Positions 51,151 through 60,600 of a stretch of DNA of 64,000 bases are shown piece by piece; within the stretch, counting starts at the first letter, position 1, and every line of letters starts with the position of its first letter. The position numbers and the translations under genes are program-made. The notes under the pieces are model-generated. The model worked only from the letters and a program-made list of their open reading frames with translations. It was not told the origin of the DNA and made no database searches. Source of the stretch: Stygiobacter sp043807765 (GTDB lineage Bacteria; Bacteroidota; Ignavibacteria; Ignavibacteriales; Melioribacteraceae); the NCBI GenBank assembly GCA_043807765.1, contig JAZDFQ010000006.1, positions 17,908 to 81,907 of the forward strand. The letters run 5' to 3'.

Positions 51151-52146
51151 ATGAAAAAATTATTGATCGTAATCTCGCTTATAACATTTTCAATCAATGC
51201 TCAATCACAATACTCCGCAATAAGCTCCATGCCCGGCGCGTTTAGCCGTCTCGGTTTTGGCGCGCGTGGAATTGGAATGGGCAATGCAATGTCATCTATA
51301 AAAGAAGGCAACATAGTTTCATATTACAATCCAGCGCTTTCAGTTTTTCAAGAAGGAAATTCTTTTCAAACATCTTACACATTCCTTTCGATGGATAGAC
51401 ACCTCAACTTTCTAAACTTCACAAAGAAATTTGAGTTTGGCAAAAAAGAAATGCCGGACGGAACAACAAAGCCACGTTCAATTGCTGGAATCAGTGTGGG
51501 AATAATCAACGCTGGTGTAACAGATATTGATGGCAGAGACAGTCAAGGCAACAAAACCGAAACACTATCAACTTCAGAGAATCAGTTTTTTGTTGCCGTT
51601 GCCAATAAGTTTTCCGATAAACTCTCGGTGGGTATCGCATTCAAGTTTTACTATTACAAACTATATGAAGAAGTAACGACAAACGCATTCGGTATTGATA
51701 TCGGCGCGCTCTATTCCATTAACGAGGCTATGACTTTGTCTCTGACTTTCTCAGATCTAAATACGAAATACAAATGGGATACCGGAAAAATTTATGGCGC
51801 AAGTGGAATGCTTAGCGAAGACAAATTTCCGCTGATGAAGAAATTAGGCTTCTCTTATAAATTTGATGATCCCAAGATTATCGCTTCTGTTGAATATGAA
51901 AGCAGCAACGCTAAGACAAGTTATTTAAGAGCCGGTGCAGAGTATAATTTGTTTCAAGATTTATTCTTGCGCGGCGGTGTAGATAAAGTAAATCTAAACA
52001 ATATTGATATTCCGGTTCGTCCTTCTTTCGGATTATCTTATTTTTACAAGGCCGGTTCAATTAATCTTGGTTTCGATTACGCGTTTGTAATTGAACCATA
52101 TTCTGCCGGCGATCAACATGTTATTGGAATTAATGTGAACTTCTGA
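51151..52146 (+). CDS. PorV/PorQ-family outer-membrane protein (first copy)
   Basis: Predicted 14-stranded-type barrel of the PorV/PorQ (DUF3308) family; PorV shuttles T9SS cargo in characterised species. A signal peptide (MKKLLIVISLITFS...NAQS) is followed by the family N-terminus GFGARGIGMGNAMSS and YYNPALS. Start 51151 is preferred over a GTG at 51139, and TGAGGCGC is the ribosome site. It is about 331 residues. It shares the operon with another PorV-like gene and a propeller protein. Confidence 0.85.
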   Translation: MKKLLIVISLITFSINAQSQYSAISSMPGAFSRLGFGARGIGMGNAMSSIKEGNIVSYYNPALSVFQEGNSFQTSYTFLSMDRHLNFLNFTKKFEFGKKEMPDGTTKPRSIAGISVGIINAGVTDIDGRDSQGNKTETLSTSENQFFVAVANKFSDKLSVGIAFKFYYYKLYEEVTTNAFGIDIGALYSINEAMTLSLTFSDLNTKYKWDTGKIYGASGMLSEDKFPLMKKLGFSYKFDDPKIIASVEYESSNAKTSYLRAGAEYNLFQDLFLRGGVDKVNLNNIDIPVRPSFGLSYFYKAGSINLGFDYAFVIEPYSAGDQHVIGINVNF

Positions 52147-53171
52147 TGGAAAATAAATTCATTTTACTAAAAAATAATACCACAAAGTCACAAAGGACAC
52201 AAAGTTTGCACAAAGTAGAAAATAATTTTTGTGAATGCCTAGAGTCTTCATGCCTTAGTGGCAAATCTTTTTTTCTGAGCCTGGCTTTAATTAGCTTATT
52301 ACTCATCTGTATCTCCCCAATGCTTAATGCGCAATCTGTTGGTGAAAGCGGATTGGCATTTTTGAAACACGGATTCGGCGCAAGAAACATTGCGATGGGA
52401 GATTTCGGCGTTGCATCTGCAAATGATTTGACAGCCCTCAGTTATAATCCGGCATTGCTGGAAGAAAACAAATCTCAGCTAAACTTTTCCCACAATTCTC
52501 TTTTTCAAGATATGTCTTCTGAAATGCTGGGTGTGAGTTTTAGTGCTTTCGGTTTACCTTTTGCAGTTGGAGTAAACACAACTAGTGTAAGCGGCATTGA
52601 AGTTCGAACCAAGCCGGGAGAAGCAGACGGCACGTTCGATGCTCATTATTTCTATGGAAGCCTTTCATCAGCATATGCAATTACAGAAAAGTTTACTACC
52701 GGGGCTACTGTTAAATACATTTATGAAAGTATGTATAGCGATGAAGCTACCGGATTGGCTTTTGATTTTGGCTTAGCTTATAAGAATTTGGTAAACGGCC
52801 TTACACTTGGTGCATCATTAAAAAATATTGGCAGTATGAACTCGCTAAGAAGTGAATCGACTCAACTCCCAAATGATTTAAGTATAGGTGCTGCATATGA
52901 TTATTTGTTAAGTGATTTCCGATTTACGGCAACCGGCGGATTTCAAGAATATCTGAAAGAAAGTAAAGCGCATGTACATTTTGGCGGAGAAGTTTCTTAC
53001 AAGGAGAATTTTGCAGTGCGAATTGGATATTTGAGCGGGTATGATTCCAAAAACATTAGCACCGGTTTTGGTGTAATCTGGAAAAATCTAAATCTTGATT
53101 ACGCTTACGTTCCGGTTAAATTCGGCTTAGGAGATTCGCATATACTTAGTTTAACATATACATTTAATTAA
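52146..53171 (+). CDS. PorV/PorQ-family outer-membrane protein with repeat-encoded N-terminus
   Basis: Second barrel of the PorV/PorQ family: GFGARNIAMGDFGVASAND and SYNPALLEE match the first copy. ATG 52146 overlaps the preceding stop by 1 bp. Its first ~40 residues are translated from an intergenic-type inverted repeat (52179-52263), after which a normal signal segment appears (FFLSLALISLLLI...NAQS). Either the repeat inserted in frame and was kept, or translation begins elsewhere; no other ATG lies before the signal segment. It is followed by a TIR element at 53174. Confidence 0.83.
   Translation: MENKFILLKNNTTKSQRTQSLHKVENNFCECLESSCLSGKSFFLSLALISLLLICISPMLNAQSVGESGLAFLKHGFGARNIAMGDFGVASANDLTALSYNPALLEENKSQLNFSHNSLFQDMSSEMLGVSFSAFGLPFAVGVNTTSVSGIEVRTKPGEADGTFDAHYFYGSLSSAYAITEKFTTGATVKYIYESMYSDEATGLAFDFGLAYKNLVNGLTLGASLKNIGSMNSLRSESTQLPNDLSIGAAYDYLLSDFRFTATGGFQEYLKESKAHVHFGGEVSYKENFAVRIGYLSGYDSKNISTGFGVIWKNLNLDYAYVPVKFGLGDSHILSLTYTFN
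52179..52263. repeat. CACAAAG-type inverted repeat inside a coding region
   Basis: The left arm (52179-52215) has spaced CACAAAG units; the right arm (52228-52263, with CCTTAGTGGCA) is its imperfect complement. The same family is seen at about 53207-53290 and as a fragment at 19690. Here it lies in the reading frame of the second PorV-like gene. Confidence 0.75.
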
Positions 53172-53173
53172 TT

Positions 53174-53315
53174 ACTCATGTTATGCATATATTCAACTCA
53201 CTTAGCCACTAAGACACCAAGGCACTAAGAAGTTTTGAATAAGCAAGTGAATTTTAAGTTTTTCCTTTGTGCCTTAGAGACTTTGTGGCAAAAATATTTC
53301 GTGCGTAACATGAGT
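53174..53315. repeat. Terminal-inverted-repeat element with CACAAAG-type core
   Basis: Ends ACTCATGTTATGCA (53174-53187) and TGCGTAACATGAGT (53302-53315) match as inverted repeats with one mismatch. The core has GCCACTAAGACACCAAGGCACTAAG-type units on the left and the complementary CCTTTGTGCCTTAGAGACTTTGTGGC on the right, quoted here only as unit patterns (53207-53290). It begins 2 bp after the stop of the PorV-like gene. No coding sequence is inside. Confidence 0.85.
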
Positions 53316-53384
53316 TAAGTATTCACCAAAGTGATATCTGCAAATTGGTTATCTTTGCTTCATAAAATTCGATTATAGAACTCT

Positions 53385-54344
53385 ATGGAAATTATCAAGT
53401 ACACCGAAGAATGGAAAGAGAAGTGGGATGAGTTTGTTCTCGCTTCAAATAACGGAACTATGTTTCATCTTCAAAAGTTTTTTGATTATCACACTCCGGG
53501 CAAATTTCATTTCGATCATCTGATATTTATAGAAGATGGCAAGATGGTTGCGCTTCTGCCCGGTGCAATTAAGAATGGTGTTTACGAATCTCCGATTGGC
53601 GCAAGCTACGGCTCAATTGTTACTAAAGATGTAAGATTTGCAACAGCGATGGAAATTGTTACTACGCTGAAAAATTATTGCAAGCAAATTGGGCTAAGCG
53701 AAATTATGCTTACTTCCGCCCCGATGGTTTACGAGCGGCATCAAAATCAGAATTTAGATTTTGCATTGCTCTGGCAAGGATTTCATTATTCGCTACATTA
53801 TATCTCGAGTGCGATTAAGCTAAATCCTTATACGGATATTTTGGAGAGATTTGCGCCAACTACACGCCGTAATGTTCGCAAGACAATCACAGATTTTAAG
53901 CTGCGTGTAGAAATTAACGACCGTTATGATGAATTTTATCCCATACTTATAGAGAATAAATCGCGCCACAATGTTAAACCGACACATTCACTTGAAGATC
54001 TGCTAAAGCTCAAAGAACTGTTACCTGACAATCTGAAATTGTTTATGGTTTATCTAGAAGATAAACCGATTGGCGGCTCACTCATGTTTGTTGCGAATAA
54101 GACGGTTGCAGTTTGCTTCTACAATATGCTCTACTATGATTATGAAAAGTATAAGCCGATTCAGCGTGTAATGTATGAAGTGGTAAAGCATTACACAGAA
54201 ACTGGTTTCGAATATGTTGATATTGGTGTTTCTCAAGATACCAAAGCTGAAAATCCGATGACGCCAAGTATGAGCTTGATCGATTTCAAAGAAAAATTTG
54301 ATGCTAAGACTATTATGCGCAACACGCTGCATATTAAATTGTAA
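53385..54344 (+). CDS. FemAB/GNAT-like acyltransferase
   Basis: Predicted N-acyltransferase of the FemAB-like/GNAT fold, often attaching amino acids or acyl groups to envelope components. Two related GNAT halves are visible; the second has YLEDKPIGGSLMFVANKTVAVCFYN and a following YEVVKHYTETGFEYVDIG, typical of the acetyl-CoA or aminoacyl-tRNA site. It is 319 residues. It lies 5 bp before the GT4 gene, suggesting shared work on a surface polysaccharide or lipid. Confidence 0.8.
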   Translation: MEIIKYTEEWKEKWDEFVLASNNGTMFHLQKFFDYHTPGKFHFDHLIFIEDGKMVALLPGAIKNGVYESPIGASYGSIVTKDVRFATAMEIVTTLKNYCKQIGLSEIMLTSAPMVYERHQNQNLDFALLWQGFHYSLHYISSAIKLNPYTDILERFAPTTRRNVRKTITDFKLRVEINDRYDEFYPILIENKSRHNVKPTHSLEDLLKLKELLPDNLKLFMVYLEDKPIGGSLMFVANKTVAVCFYNMLYYDYEKYKPIQRVMYEVVKHYTETGFEYVDIGVSQDTKAENPMTPSMSLIDFKEKFDAKTIMRNTLHIKL

Positions 54345-54349
54345 TATTA

Positions 54350-55477
54350 ATGGCTTCGAAGAAAAAAATCTGTTTAGTTTTTCTTGGCAATCCGCTTCAA
54401 GATTCCCGCTTGACTAATCTTAGCAATTCCTTACGACAAGATGGATTTGCAGTCTCTGTTATTGGATTTGATTGGTTCTCACTCAAAGAAAATTATTTCG
54501 AAAAAGATCTGAAGATATTTCGAATTCGGAAGAGCAAATTTAGTTTATTCTTCTATCTCACTTATAATCTTATACTTATCCGAGAATTGCTTAAAGCACA
54601 AGCAAATGTTTTTTTTGCGGAAGATTTATACACGCTTCCAGTTGTAACTTTTTATGCGAAATTGAAATCTGCTAAAGTCTTCTATAACAGCCGCGAGATT
54701 TATGCCTACATTGGAGGTTTGCACAGTCGTCCTCATGTTCAGCGTATAATTACAGCGATAGAAAGATTCTTTATTAAAAAAGTTGATCTGGTAATGACAA
54801 CCGGATGGATGGATTCTGAATTCCTTGAAAAATTTTATTCCTTACCCAAAACATCTGTGGTCAGAAATATTCCGCTATACCAAAAAGCCGAATCAAAAGT
54901 GGATTTTAGAAAATTATACAATATCCAAGAAGATAAGCTGATTCTGCTTTATCAAGGTGTCTTGATTCCCGGAAGGGGAATTTCAATTATGATAGAAGCG
55001 TTAACCAAAATCCCTAATGCGGTTTTTCTTTTGCTAGGCGATGGTGATCAGAAGGAGAATTATCAAAAGCTTGCAAATAAATATGGTGTTAGTGATCGAG
55101 TGATTTTTGGCGGATCATTCAGCCAAAAAGAGTTAATAAATTATACTTCGGCGGCGGACGTTGGACTATCGCTAATAGAAAACATAAGTATTAGTTATTA
55201 CCACGCTTTGCCAAACAAACTCTTTGAATACATAATGGCTGAACTGCCGGTGCTATCGAGTAATCTTCCTCAAATGAAAAATATTGTTGAGACTTACAAA
55301 GTCGGTGAAGTTATCAACTTAGAAAACCAGCAAGAGTTAATTGATGTTCTGAACAAGTGGTCGGTTGACAGAAAGCTTTTGGAAAGCTATAAGATAAACT
55401 GCTTGCCCGCATCGCAAGAATTGAATTGGCAATCGGAATATCGAAGATTTAGAAACGATTTGTTGGACTGTATATAA
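54350..55477 (+). CDS. Family 4 glycosyltransferase
   Basis: Retaining GT-B glycosyltransferase. The N-terminal Rossmann region holds QDSRLTNLSNSLRQDGF, and the C-terminal domain has LLYQGVLIPGRGI and the nucleotide-sugar motif around ALPNKLFEYIMAELPVLSS. It is 375 residues. The spacing of 5 bp to the FemAB-like gene indicates an operon. The donor and acceptor sugars are unknown. Confidence 0.88.
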   Translation: MASKKKICLVFLGNPLQDSRLTNLSNSLRQDGFAVSVIGFDWFSLKENYFEKDLKIFRIRKSKFSLFFYLTYNLILIRELLKAQANVFFAEDLYTLPVVTFYAKLKSAKVFYNSREIYAYIGGLHSRPHVQRIITAIERFFIKKVDLVMTTGWMDSEFLEKFYSLPKTSVVRNIPLYQKAESKVDFRKLYNIQEDKLILLYQGVLIPGRGISIMIEALTKIPNAVFLLLGDGDQKENYQKLANKYGVSDRVIFGGSFSQKELINYTSAADVGLSLIENISISYYHALPNKLFEYIMAELPVLSSNLPQMKNIVETYKVGEVINLENQQELIDVLNKWSVDRKLLESYKINCLPASQELNWQSEYRRFRNDLLDCI

Positions 55478-55522
55478 AGTTTTTAACTGCGGGATTTTTT
55501 TCTATATTTCCGCCCCAAATTT

Positions 55523-55616
55523 TGCCAGGCTCTAATCGGCAAGTTAATACCCAACCCCGCCAGGTCCGGAAGGAAGCAACGGTCAGTATCTAACTTGGGT
55601 GATTAGTAGTCTGGCA
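55523..55616 (+). ncRNA. ffs: Small (4.5S-type) signal recognition particle RNA
   Basis: The sequence contains the conserved SRP helix 8 core GGTCCGGAAGGAAGCA with GGAA tetraloop, flanked by complementary arms (CAAGTTAATACCCAA with CTTGGGTGATTAG) and a closing stem GCCAG (55524) / CTGGC (55611). No Alu domain is present, as in most Gram-negatives. A run of T follows, which can act as terminator. The 3' end is 3-4 bp from the uvrC stop codon. Confidence 0.97.
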
Positions 55617-55619
55617 TTT

Positions 55620-57449
55620 TTATTTTTGTTCGGATGAGTTGTAAAAACCGAAAACTAATTTAGCCTTTGCAGCACCGATAACTTTAGATAACGTTTCCTC
55701 TGAGGCTTTCTTTATTTCTTCCAAACTACCCAACTCGGTTAAAAGTTTTTGTGCAACTTTTTCCCCAATACCTTTTATCTCAGTCAGCTCACTATTAAAA
55801 GTTCTTTTACTTCTTCTCTCGCGGTGAAATGTGATGGCGAATCGGTGAGCTTCATCGCGGACATGCTGAAGCAATTTTAAGCTGCTTGACGTTTTGGGAA
55901 TTGATTGAGCCTCAGATTCGCCCGGCAGAAAAACTTCTTCAAGCCGCTTTGCTAAACCGATAATCTCAAAATTCTTAATCCCAAGTTCAGTGATTGTTTC
56001 AAGCGCGCTAGAAAGTTGTCCTTTGCCTCCATCAACCATAATTAAATCCGGAAAGGGAAGTTTTTCTTCAATCACTCTTGAATAGCGGCGGCTTATGATT
56101 TCTTGCATACTTGCAAAATCATCCGGACCTTCAACTGTTTTGATGATAAATTTTCTATACAAGCTTTTCTTAGGCTTACCATCTACAAAGACAACCATGC
56201 TGGCAACAGCATCACTTCCTTGCAAATTACTGTTGTCAAAACACTCGATAACTCGCGGTAGCTTTTTAAGTCGTAAATCTCGTTGAAGCGCAGAAAGAAC
56301 ATAGGGAACATTTCCTTCTTTCTTCATTTTCTGAAGCTGGATTTCCTTTAATGCGAGTATTGCATTTTGCTGGCACATAAAGAGAAGAGATTTAGCTTCG
56401 CTCTGTCTTTGCGGTATAATAAACTGTACTTTACGGAGCGCTTTTGTATTTAACCATTCTATAAGTGAATCGGAATCTTCCGGCTCAATCTCTATTATAA
56501 TCTCTTTAGGTACTTCAACAAATTCATCGTAATAGAATTTGATAATTGCTGAATAGATTTGAGCTGCTTCTTCATTTCCTTCGGCAACTAAATTAAATTG
56601 TCTTTTGCCAACCAACTTTCCGGAGCGAATGTTTAATATTGTTGCGGCAACTTCTTTACCTTCATAAGCGGCGCTGATAATATCTCGATCTTCCAAATCT
56701 GTAGAAACAACTTTTTGTTTTGAAGTATAAACTTGCAGTTGTTCAAGTCTGTCACGCAGTTCGGCGGCTTTTTCAAATTCCAGATTGGCCGAAGCGGAAA
56801 TCATTTGCCCTTTCAACTCTTCCAGCAACTCATCGGTTTTACCTCTGAATAATTTAACTGCTTGGTTTACCATTGAGTTGTATCTTTCTCGTGTGACTAA
56901 ACCTTCGCAAGGACCTTCGCACTTTTTGATGTGATAATCCAAGCAGATTTTGTACTTCTTTTTTTCAATAGTTTCTTCTGTAAGATCGAATTTGCAGCTT
57001 CTTATCTTAAAAATTTTTGTAATCAATCTTAGCGAAGACTTCATGTTCTTTACATCAGTGTAAGGTCCAAAATAACGGGAACCATCTTTAACAATGTTTC
57101 TTGTAGGGAAGATTTGCGGAAACGGTTCATTAGTAACTCTGATGTAGGGAAAAGTTTTATCATCCTTGAGCAAAACATTGTAGCGCGGCTTCAAATCTTT
57201 AATCAAATTATTTTCGAGCACGAGCGCTTCAATTTCGGAATTGGTGACAATTATTTGTAAGTCTTCAATTTTTGATACGAGAATTTCTGTCTTTGGAGAA
57301 TCTATATTTTTATGGAAGTATGAACGAACACGATTCTTAAGAATCTTGGCTTTCCCGACGTAAATTATTTTCCCTTTTTCATTGAAGAATTGATATATGC
57401 CGGGTTGAGCTGGGAGGTTATCTAGTTTATCTTTTAGCTTTTCGTTCAT
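55620..57449 (-). CDS. uvrC: Excinuclease ABC subunit C
   Basis: Makes both incisions around a DNA lesion in nucleotide excision repair. The N-terminal GIY-YIG nuclease domain (QPGIYQFF...GKIIYVGKAK) makes the 3' cut. A UvrB-binding region (LEFEKAAELRDRLEQL), the RNase H-like domain (IECFDNSNLQGSDAVAS; MVDGGKGQL) for the 5' cut, and C-terminal helix-hairpin-helix motifs (IKGIGEKVAQKLL) follow. It is 609 residues, normal length. It is convergent with the SRP RNA. Confidence 0.98.
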   Translation of the reverse strand: MNEKLKDKLDNLPAQPGIYQFFNEKGKIIYVGKAKILKNRVRSYFHKNIDSPKTEILVSKIEDLQIIVTNSEIEALVLENNLIKDLKPRYNVLLKDDKTFPYIRVTNEPFPQIFPTRNIVKDGSRYFGPYTDVKNMKSSLRLITKIFKIRSCKFDLTEETIEKKKYKICLDYHIKKCEGPCEGLVTRERYNSMVNQAVKLFRGKTDELLEELKGQMISASANLEFEKAAELRDRLEQLQVYTSKQKVVSTDLEDRDIISAAYEGKEVAATILNIRSGKLVGKRQFNLVAEGNEEAAQIYSAIIKFYYDEFVEVPKEIIIEIEPEDSDSLIEWLNTKALRKVQFIIPQRQSEAKSLLFMCQQNAILALKEIQLQKMKKEGNVPYVLSALQRDLRLKKLPRVIECFDNSNLQGSDAVASMVVFVDGKPKKSLYRKFIIKTVEGPDDFASMQEIISRRYSRVIEEKLPFPDLIMVDGGKGQLSSALETITELGIKNFEIIGLAKRLEEVFLPGESEAQSIPKTSSSLKLLQHVRDEAHRFAITFHRERRSKRTFNSELTEIKGIGEKVAQKLLTELGSLEEIKKASEETLSKVIGAAKAKLVFGFYNSSEQK

Positions 57450-57495
57450 AATGGTTGATTTAGTTGTTAGTAAAATAACAACACTTTGGCGTAAT

Positions 57496-57521
57496 ATAAA
57501 AAAGCCGGAGAAACTCCGGCT
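57496..57521 (-). terminator. Intrinsic terminator after glgC
   Basis: AGCCGGAG and CTCCGGCT form a perfect 8-bp stem with a 3-nt loop; on the minus strand a T tract follows (57496-57502). It lies 25 bp after the glgC stop and before the uvrC start. Confidence 0.85.
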
Positions 57522-57545
57522 CTAAAAAATCTAAAAGCATGACTC

Positions 57546-58781
57546 TTAGAACTTATAATCCTTTGGAATAATCACAATACCAGTCTCGGAAACAGTAAAG
57601 TGTTTTTTATCAGTTTCAATATCAAAGCCGATTTCCATTCCTTCCGGTACGGAAACGTTTTTGTCTATAATAGTTCTCCTAATTCTTGCGTGTCTGCCGA
57701 TCTTGCAGTTGTCAAAAATAATTGAGTCGGTAACATAGGAGTAACTGTTTATGCGAACATTAAAGCCTACAATTGAGCGCTCTACTAAACCTCCGGATAC
57801 GATAGTTCCATCGGAGATTAACGAATTAAATGCGCGCCCAACTCTTTCACCTTCGTGAGAAATTGTCTTAGCCGGAGGAAATTGAAGCTGTCTTGTTCTC
57901 AACGGCCAATTAAAATCATAAAGATTGAAATGAGGGCTTACATTTATTAAATCCATACTTGCGGCATAGTAACTGTCTATAGTTCCAACGTCAATCCAGT
58001 AGGGTTCGTTCTTTTTGTTCTCATCAACAAACCGGTAGGATTGAACATGGTAGCCGTTTTTAATCATGAATGGAATTACATCTTTACCAAAATCATGATT
58101 TGGAATTTTTTCTTTATCCATCTTGCTGAGTACTTCTTTTAACTTGTGAACATTAAAAACATAAATCCCCATGTTTACAAAGGAGAAACCCGGCTTGCCT
58201 GGAATTGTAGGCGGATTCTTCGGTTTTTCAACAAACGATTTCACCTTGTAATGCTCATCAATATCAATCACACCAAAACGATCTGCAACCGATTTTGGAA
58301 CTTCGATACTGGCTATTGAAAGTGCAGCATCTTTTTCAGTGTGATACTGAAGCATTTTCAAATAATCCATTTTGTAAATATGATCGCCGGAGAGGAGCAG
58401 AAGTTGTTCGTAATTTTCATCTTCAACCAAGTTTAAGTTTTGCTGCACAGCGTTGGCTGTACCTAAATACCAATTGTTGCTTGTCTTAAACTGGGGAGGG
58501 ATTGAGTAAATAAATTCTCCCAAATCGGGATTAAAAATATTCCAAGCTTCGTATAAGTGACGGCTTAGTGAATCCGACTTATACTGAGTGATAACAAAAA
58601 TTTTACGAAGCCCGGAGTTCAAACAGTTTGAGAGAGTGAAGTCGATAATTCTGTACTTTCCGCCAAATGGAACGGAAGGTTTTGTTCTTACCTTTGTTAG
58701 TGGAAAAAGTCTTTCGCCTTGTCCGCCGGCAAGAATCATTGTCAGAGTTTTTCTTAAATGGGTTGAACCTGTATAAGCCAT
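57546..58781 (-). CDS. glgC: Glucose-1-phosphate adenylyltransferase
   Basis: Makes ADP-glucose from glucose-1-phosphate and ATP, the first step of glycogen synthesis. The nucleotidyltransferase motif LAGGQGERLFPLT, then KPSVPFGGKYRIIDF (regulatory/substrate region), SGDHIYKMDY (catalytic Asp) and the FVEKP and PYWIDVGT motifs are present, with a C-terminal left-handed beta-helix. It is 411 residues, standard. It is divergent from the M1 peptidase gene across a 106-bp gap; no other glg gene is in the window. Confidence 0.96.
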   Translation of the reverse strand: MAYTGSTHLRKTLTMILAGGQGERLFPLTKVRTKPSVPFGGKYRIIDFTLSNCLNSGLRKIFVITQYKSDSLSRHLYEAWNIFNPDLGEFIYSIPPQFKTSNNWYLGTANAVQQNLNLVEDENYEQLLLLSGDHIYKMDYLKMLQYHTEKDAALSIASIEVPKSVADRFGVIDIDEHYKVKSFVEKPKNPPTIPGKPGFSFVNMGIYVFNVHKLKEVLSKMDKEKIPNHDFGKDVIPFMIKNGYHVQSYRFVDENKKNEPYWIDVGTIDSYYAASMDLINVSPHFNLYDFNWPLRTRQLQFPPAKTISHEGERVGRAFNSLISDGTIVSGGLVERSIVGFNVRINSYSYVTDSIIFDNCKIGRHARIRRTIIDKNVSVPEGMEIGFDIETDKKHFTVSETGIVIIPKDYKF

Positions 58782-58887
58782 AATTATCTCGATGGAGTGT
58801 TGTTTAAAATATATTTAATTATGAATTGATTGGCAAACAATGAAATTGTTAACTTGACATGGAAAACAAACTACAACTCCGGAATAA

Positions 58888-60594
58888 ATGCAGAAAAGAA
58901 ACAGAGCTTACTTAGTCCTTTCGGTATTACTATGCCTTGTTATTGTTGGCGGATATACACTTTATTCTTTTATTAAGAGCAGAATTCCTCTTGGAATCAC
59001 AAAAAGCGTTTCCGTTGCTCTTCAGCTTAAAGAATTCAGCGATGAGAAATTGTCGGGTTATAATCCCAAAACTCAGCAATCAGTCGACGTTCTTCACTAC
59101 ACAATCAAAATAAATTTAGATACCGGAAAGAAAAAAATAGATGGTGACGTAGTAATTAAAATGAAGGTTAATGACAAATCTGCAAAATCTGTTCCTCTGA
59201 ATTTTTACGATAATATGAACATTAAGCTGGTTGAGGTTAATGGTAAGAAAGCTAGTTATGGGCAAGACGAAAAGATTTTGTCCGTTTCTAAAAATGAACT
59301 TGATTCGGATTCGCTAGATATTCATATCGTTTATAACGGAACTCCTAAGAGTTTGGGCTTCGGTTCATTCAATTTTGAAACACACCATAAACATCCATTC
59401 GTTTATACTTTAAACGAGCCGGTATTTGCATCAACTTGGCTGCCTTGTGTTGATCTTCCCAATGATAAAGCCCAAGTAGATATGTTTATTACAAATGATT
59501 CTTGCTGCGTTTCTCTCTCAAATGGAAAACTTGTTGAGACAAAAACTGTAGGAAGCAAAAAAACTTATCATTGGAAAACGATTTATCCTATCTCAACTTA
59601 TTTGATTGCGATTTACTCCGGTAAGTACAAATCATTCTCTCAGAAGTATCAATCGGTAACAAAGGATTCGCTCAATCTTTCTTATTATGCATTCGAAAGT
59701 GATCTGGAAAACGCGAAAAAAGATTTTGGAGACCATCCTCAATACATAAAAGTGTTTGAAGAAATCTTCGGACCTTACCCATTCATTAAGGAGAAGTATA
59801 GTGTTGCGGAAATACTTTGGCAAAACGGTGCTATGGAACATCAGACTTTAACCGGAATCGGATCGAAATTTATTGGCGGGCATAAATTTTTCACTGATAT
59901 GCTTGTTCACGAACTAGCTCATCATTGGTGGGGAAATGCTGTTGGTCCAAAGACGTGGAAAGATATCTGGCTTAATGAAGGATTTGCAACCTATTCTGAG
60001 GCACTCTACTGGGAAAGAACTGCCGGTCCACGTGTGCTTCAATCAACAATGAATGCTAAGTTTGGAACGTTTGGCGACGGTACACTGTATAGTCCCGGCA
60101 ATGCTTTGTTTGGCAATCTGGTATATAACAAAGGCGCGTGGGTTTTGCACATGCTGAGAAGAGAGATTGGTGATAATTATTTCTTCAAAACATTGAAGGA
60201 ATATTTTCGGGAATACAAGTATTCGAACGCTTCGACTTCCGATTTCAGAAAATTATGCGAGAAAATCAGCAGAAAGAATCTTGGCCAGTTTTTTAATCAG
60301 TGGGTTTACAAAGGAGAGGGAATAATTGAGCTTGCTTACGACTGGAACGCCGACATAATCGGCACAGAAATTTCTTTAGTATTCAACACAGAACAGTTAC
60401 AAAATGGCTACGATATTTATAAATTTCCGTTGGAAGTAAAATTTGTTTATGAAGGAAACGAAAGCGAGGCAAAATTCGTTACAATTACCCAGAAGCAGCA
60501 ACGGTTTTATTTCTCTTTAAAGAGTAAACCTAAAGAAGTTGTTCTAGATCCGGATAAATGGCTACTGGCAACTTTTGAATCAAGGAATGATTAA
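58888..60594 (+). CDS. M1-family aminopeptidase
   Basis: Zinc aminopeptidase with an N-terminal membrane/signal segment (about 8-27), so probably periplasmic or membrane-anchored. The exopeptidase motif GAMEHQTL (M1 GAMEN variant, His replacing Asn) and zinc site HELAHHWWG...NEGFATYSE are clear. It is 568 residues, lacking the long C-terminal helical domain of PepN and so resembling compact M1 enzymes. An LpxH-like gene follows after 6 bp and a penicillin-binding protein gene after that. Confidence 0.9.
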   Translation: MQKRNRAYLVLSVLLCLVIVGGYTLYSFIKSRIPLGITKSVSVALQLKEFSDEKLSGYNPKTQQSVDVLHYTIKINLDTGKKKIDGDVVIKMKVNDKSAKSVPLNFYDNMNIKLVEVNGKKASYGQDEKILSVSKNELDSDSLDIHIVYNGTPKSLGFGSFNFETHHKHPFVYTLNEPVFASTWLPCVDLPNDKAQVDMFITNDSCCVSLSNGKLVETKTVGSKKTYHWKTIYPISTYLIAIYSGKYKSFSQKYQSVTKDSLNLSYYAFESDLENAKKDFGDHPQYIKVFEEIFGPYPFIKEKYSVAEILWQNGAMEHQTLTGIGSKFIGGHKFFTDMLVHELAHHWWGNAVGPKTWKDIWLNEGFATYSEALYWERTAGPRVLQSTMNAKFGTFGDGTLYSPGNALFGNLVYNKGAWVLHMLRREIGDNYFFKTLKEYFREYKYSNASTSDFRKLCEKISRKNLGQFFNQWVYKGEGIIELAYDWNADIIGTEISLVFNTEQLQNGYDIYKFPLEVKFVYEGNESEAKFVTITQKQQRFYFSLKSKPKEVVLDPDKWLLATFESRND

Positions 60595-60600
60595 TAACAT

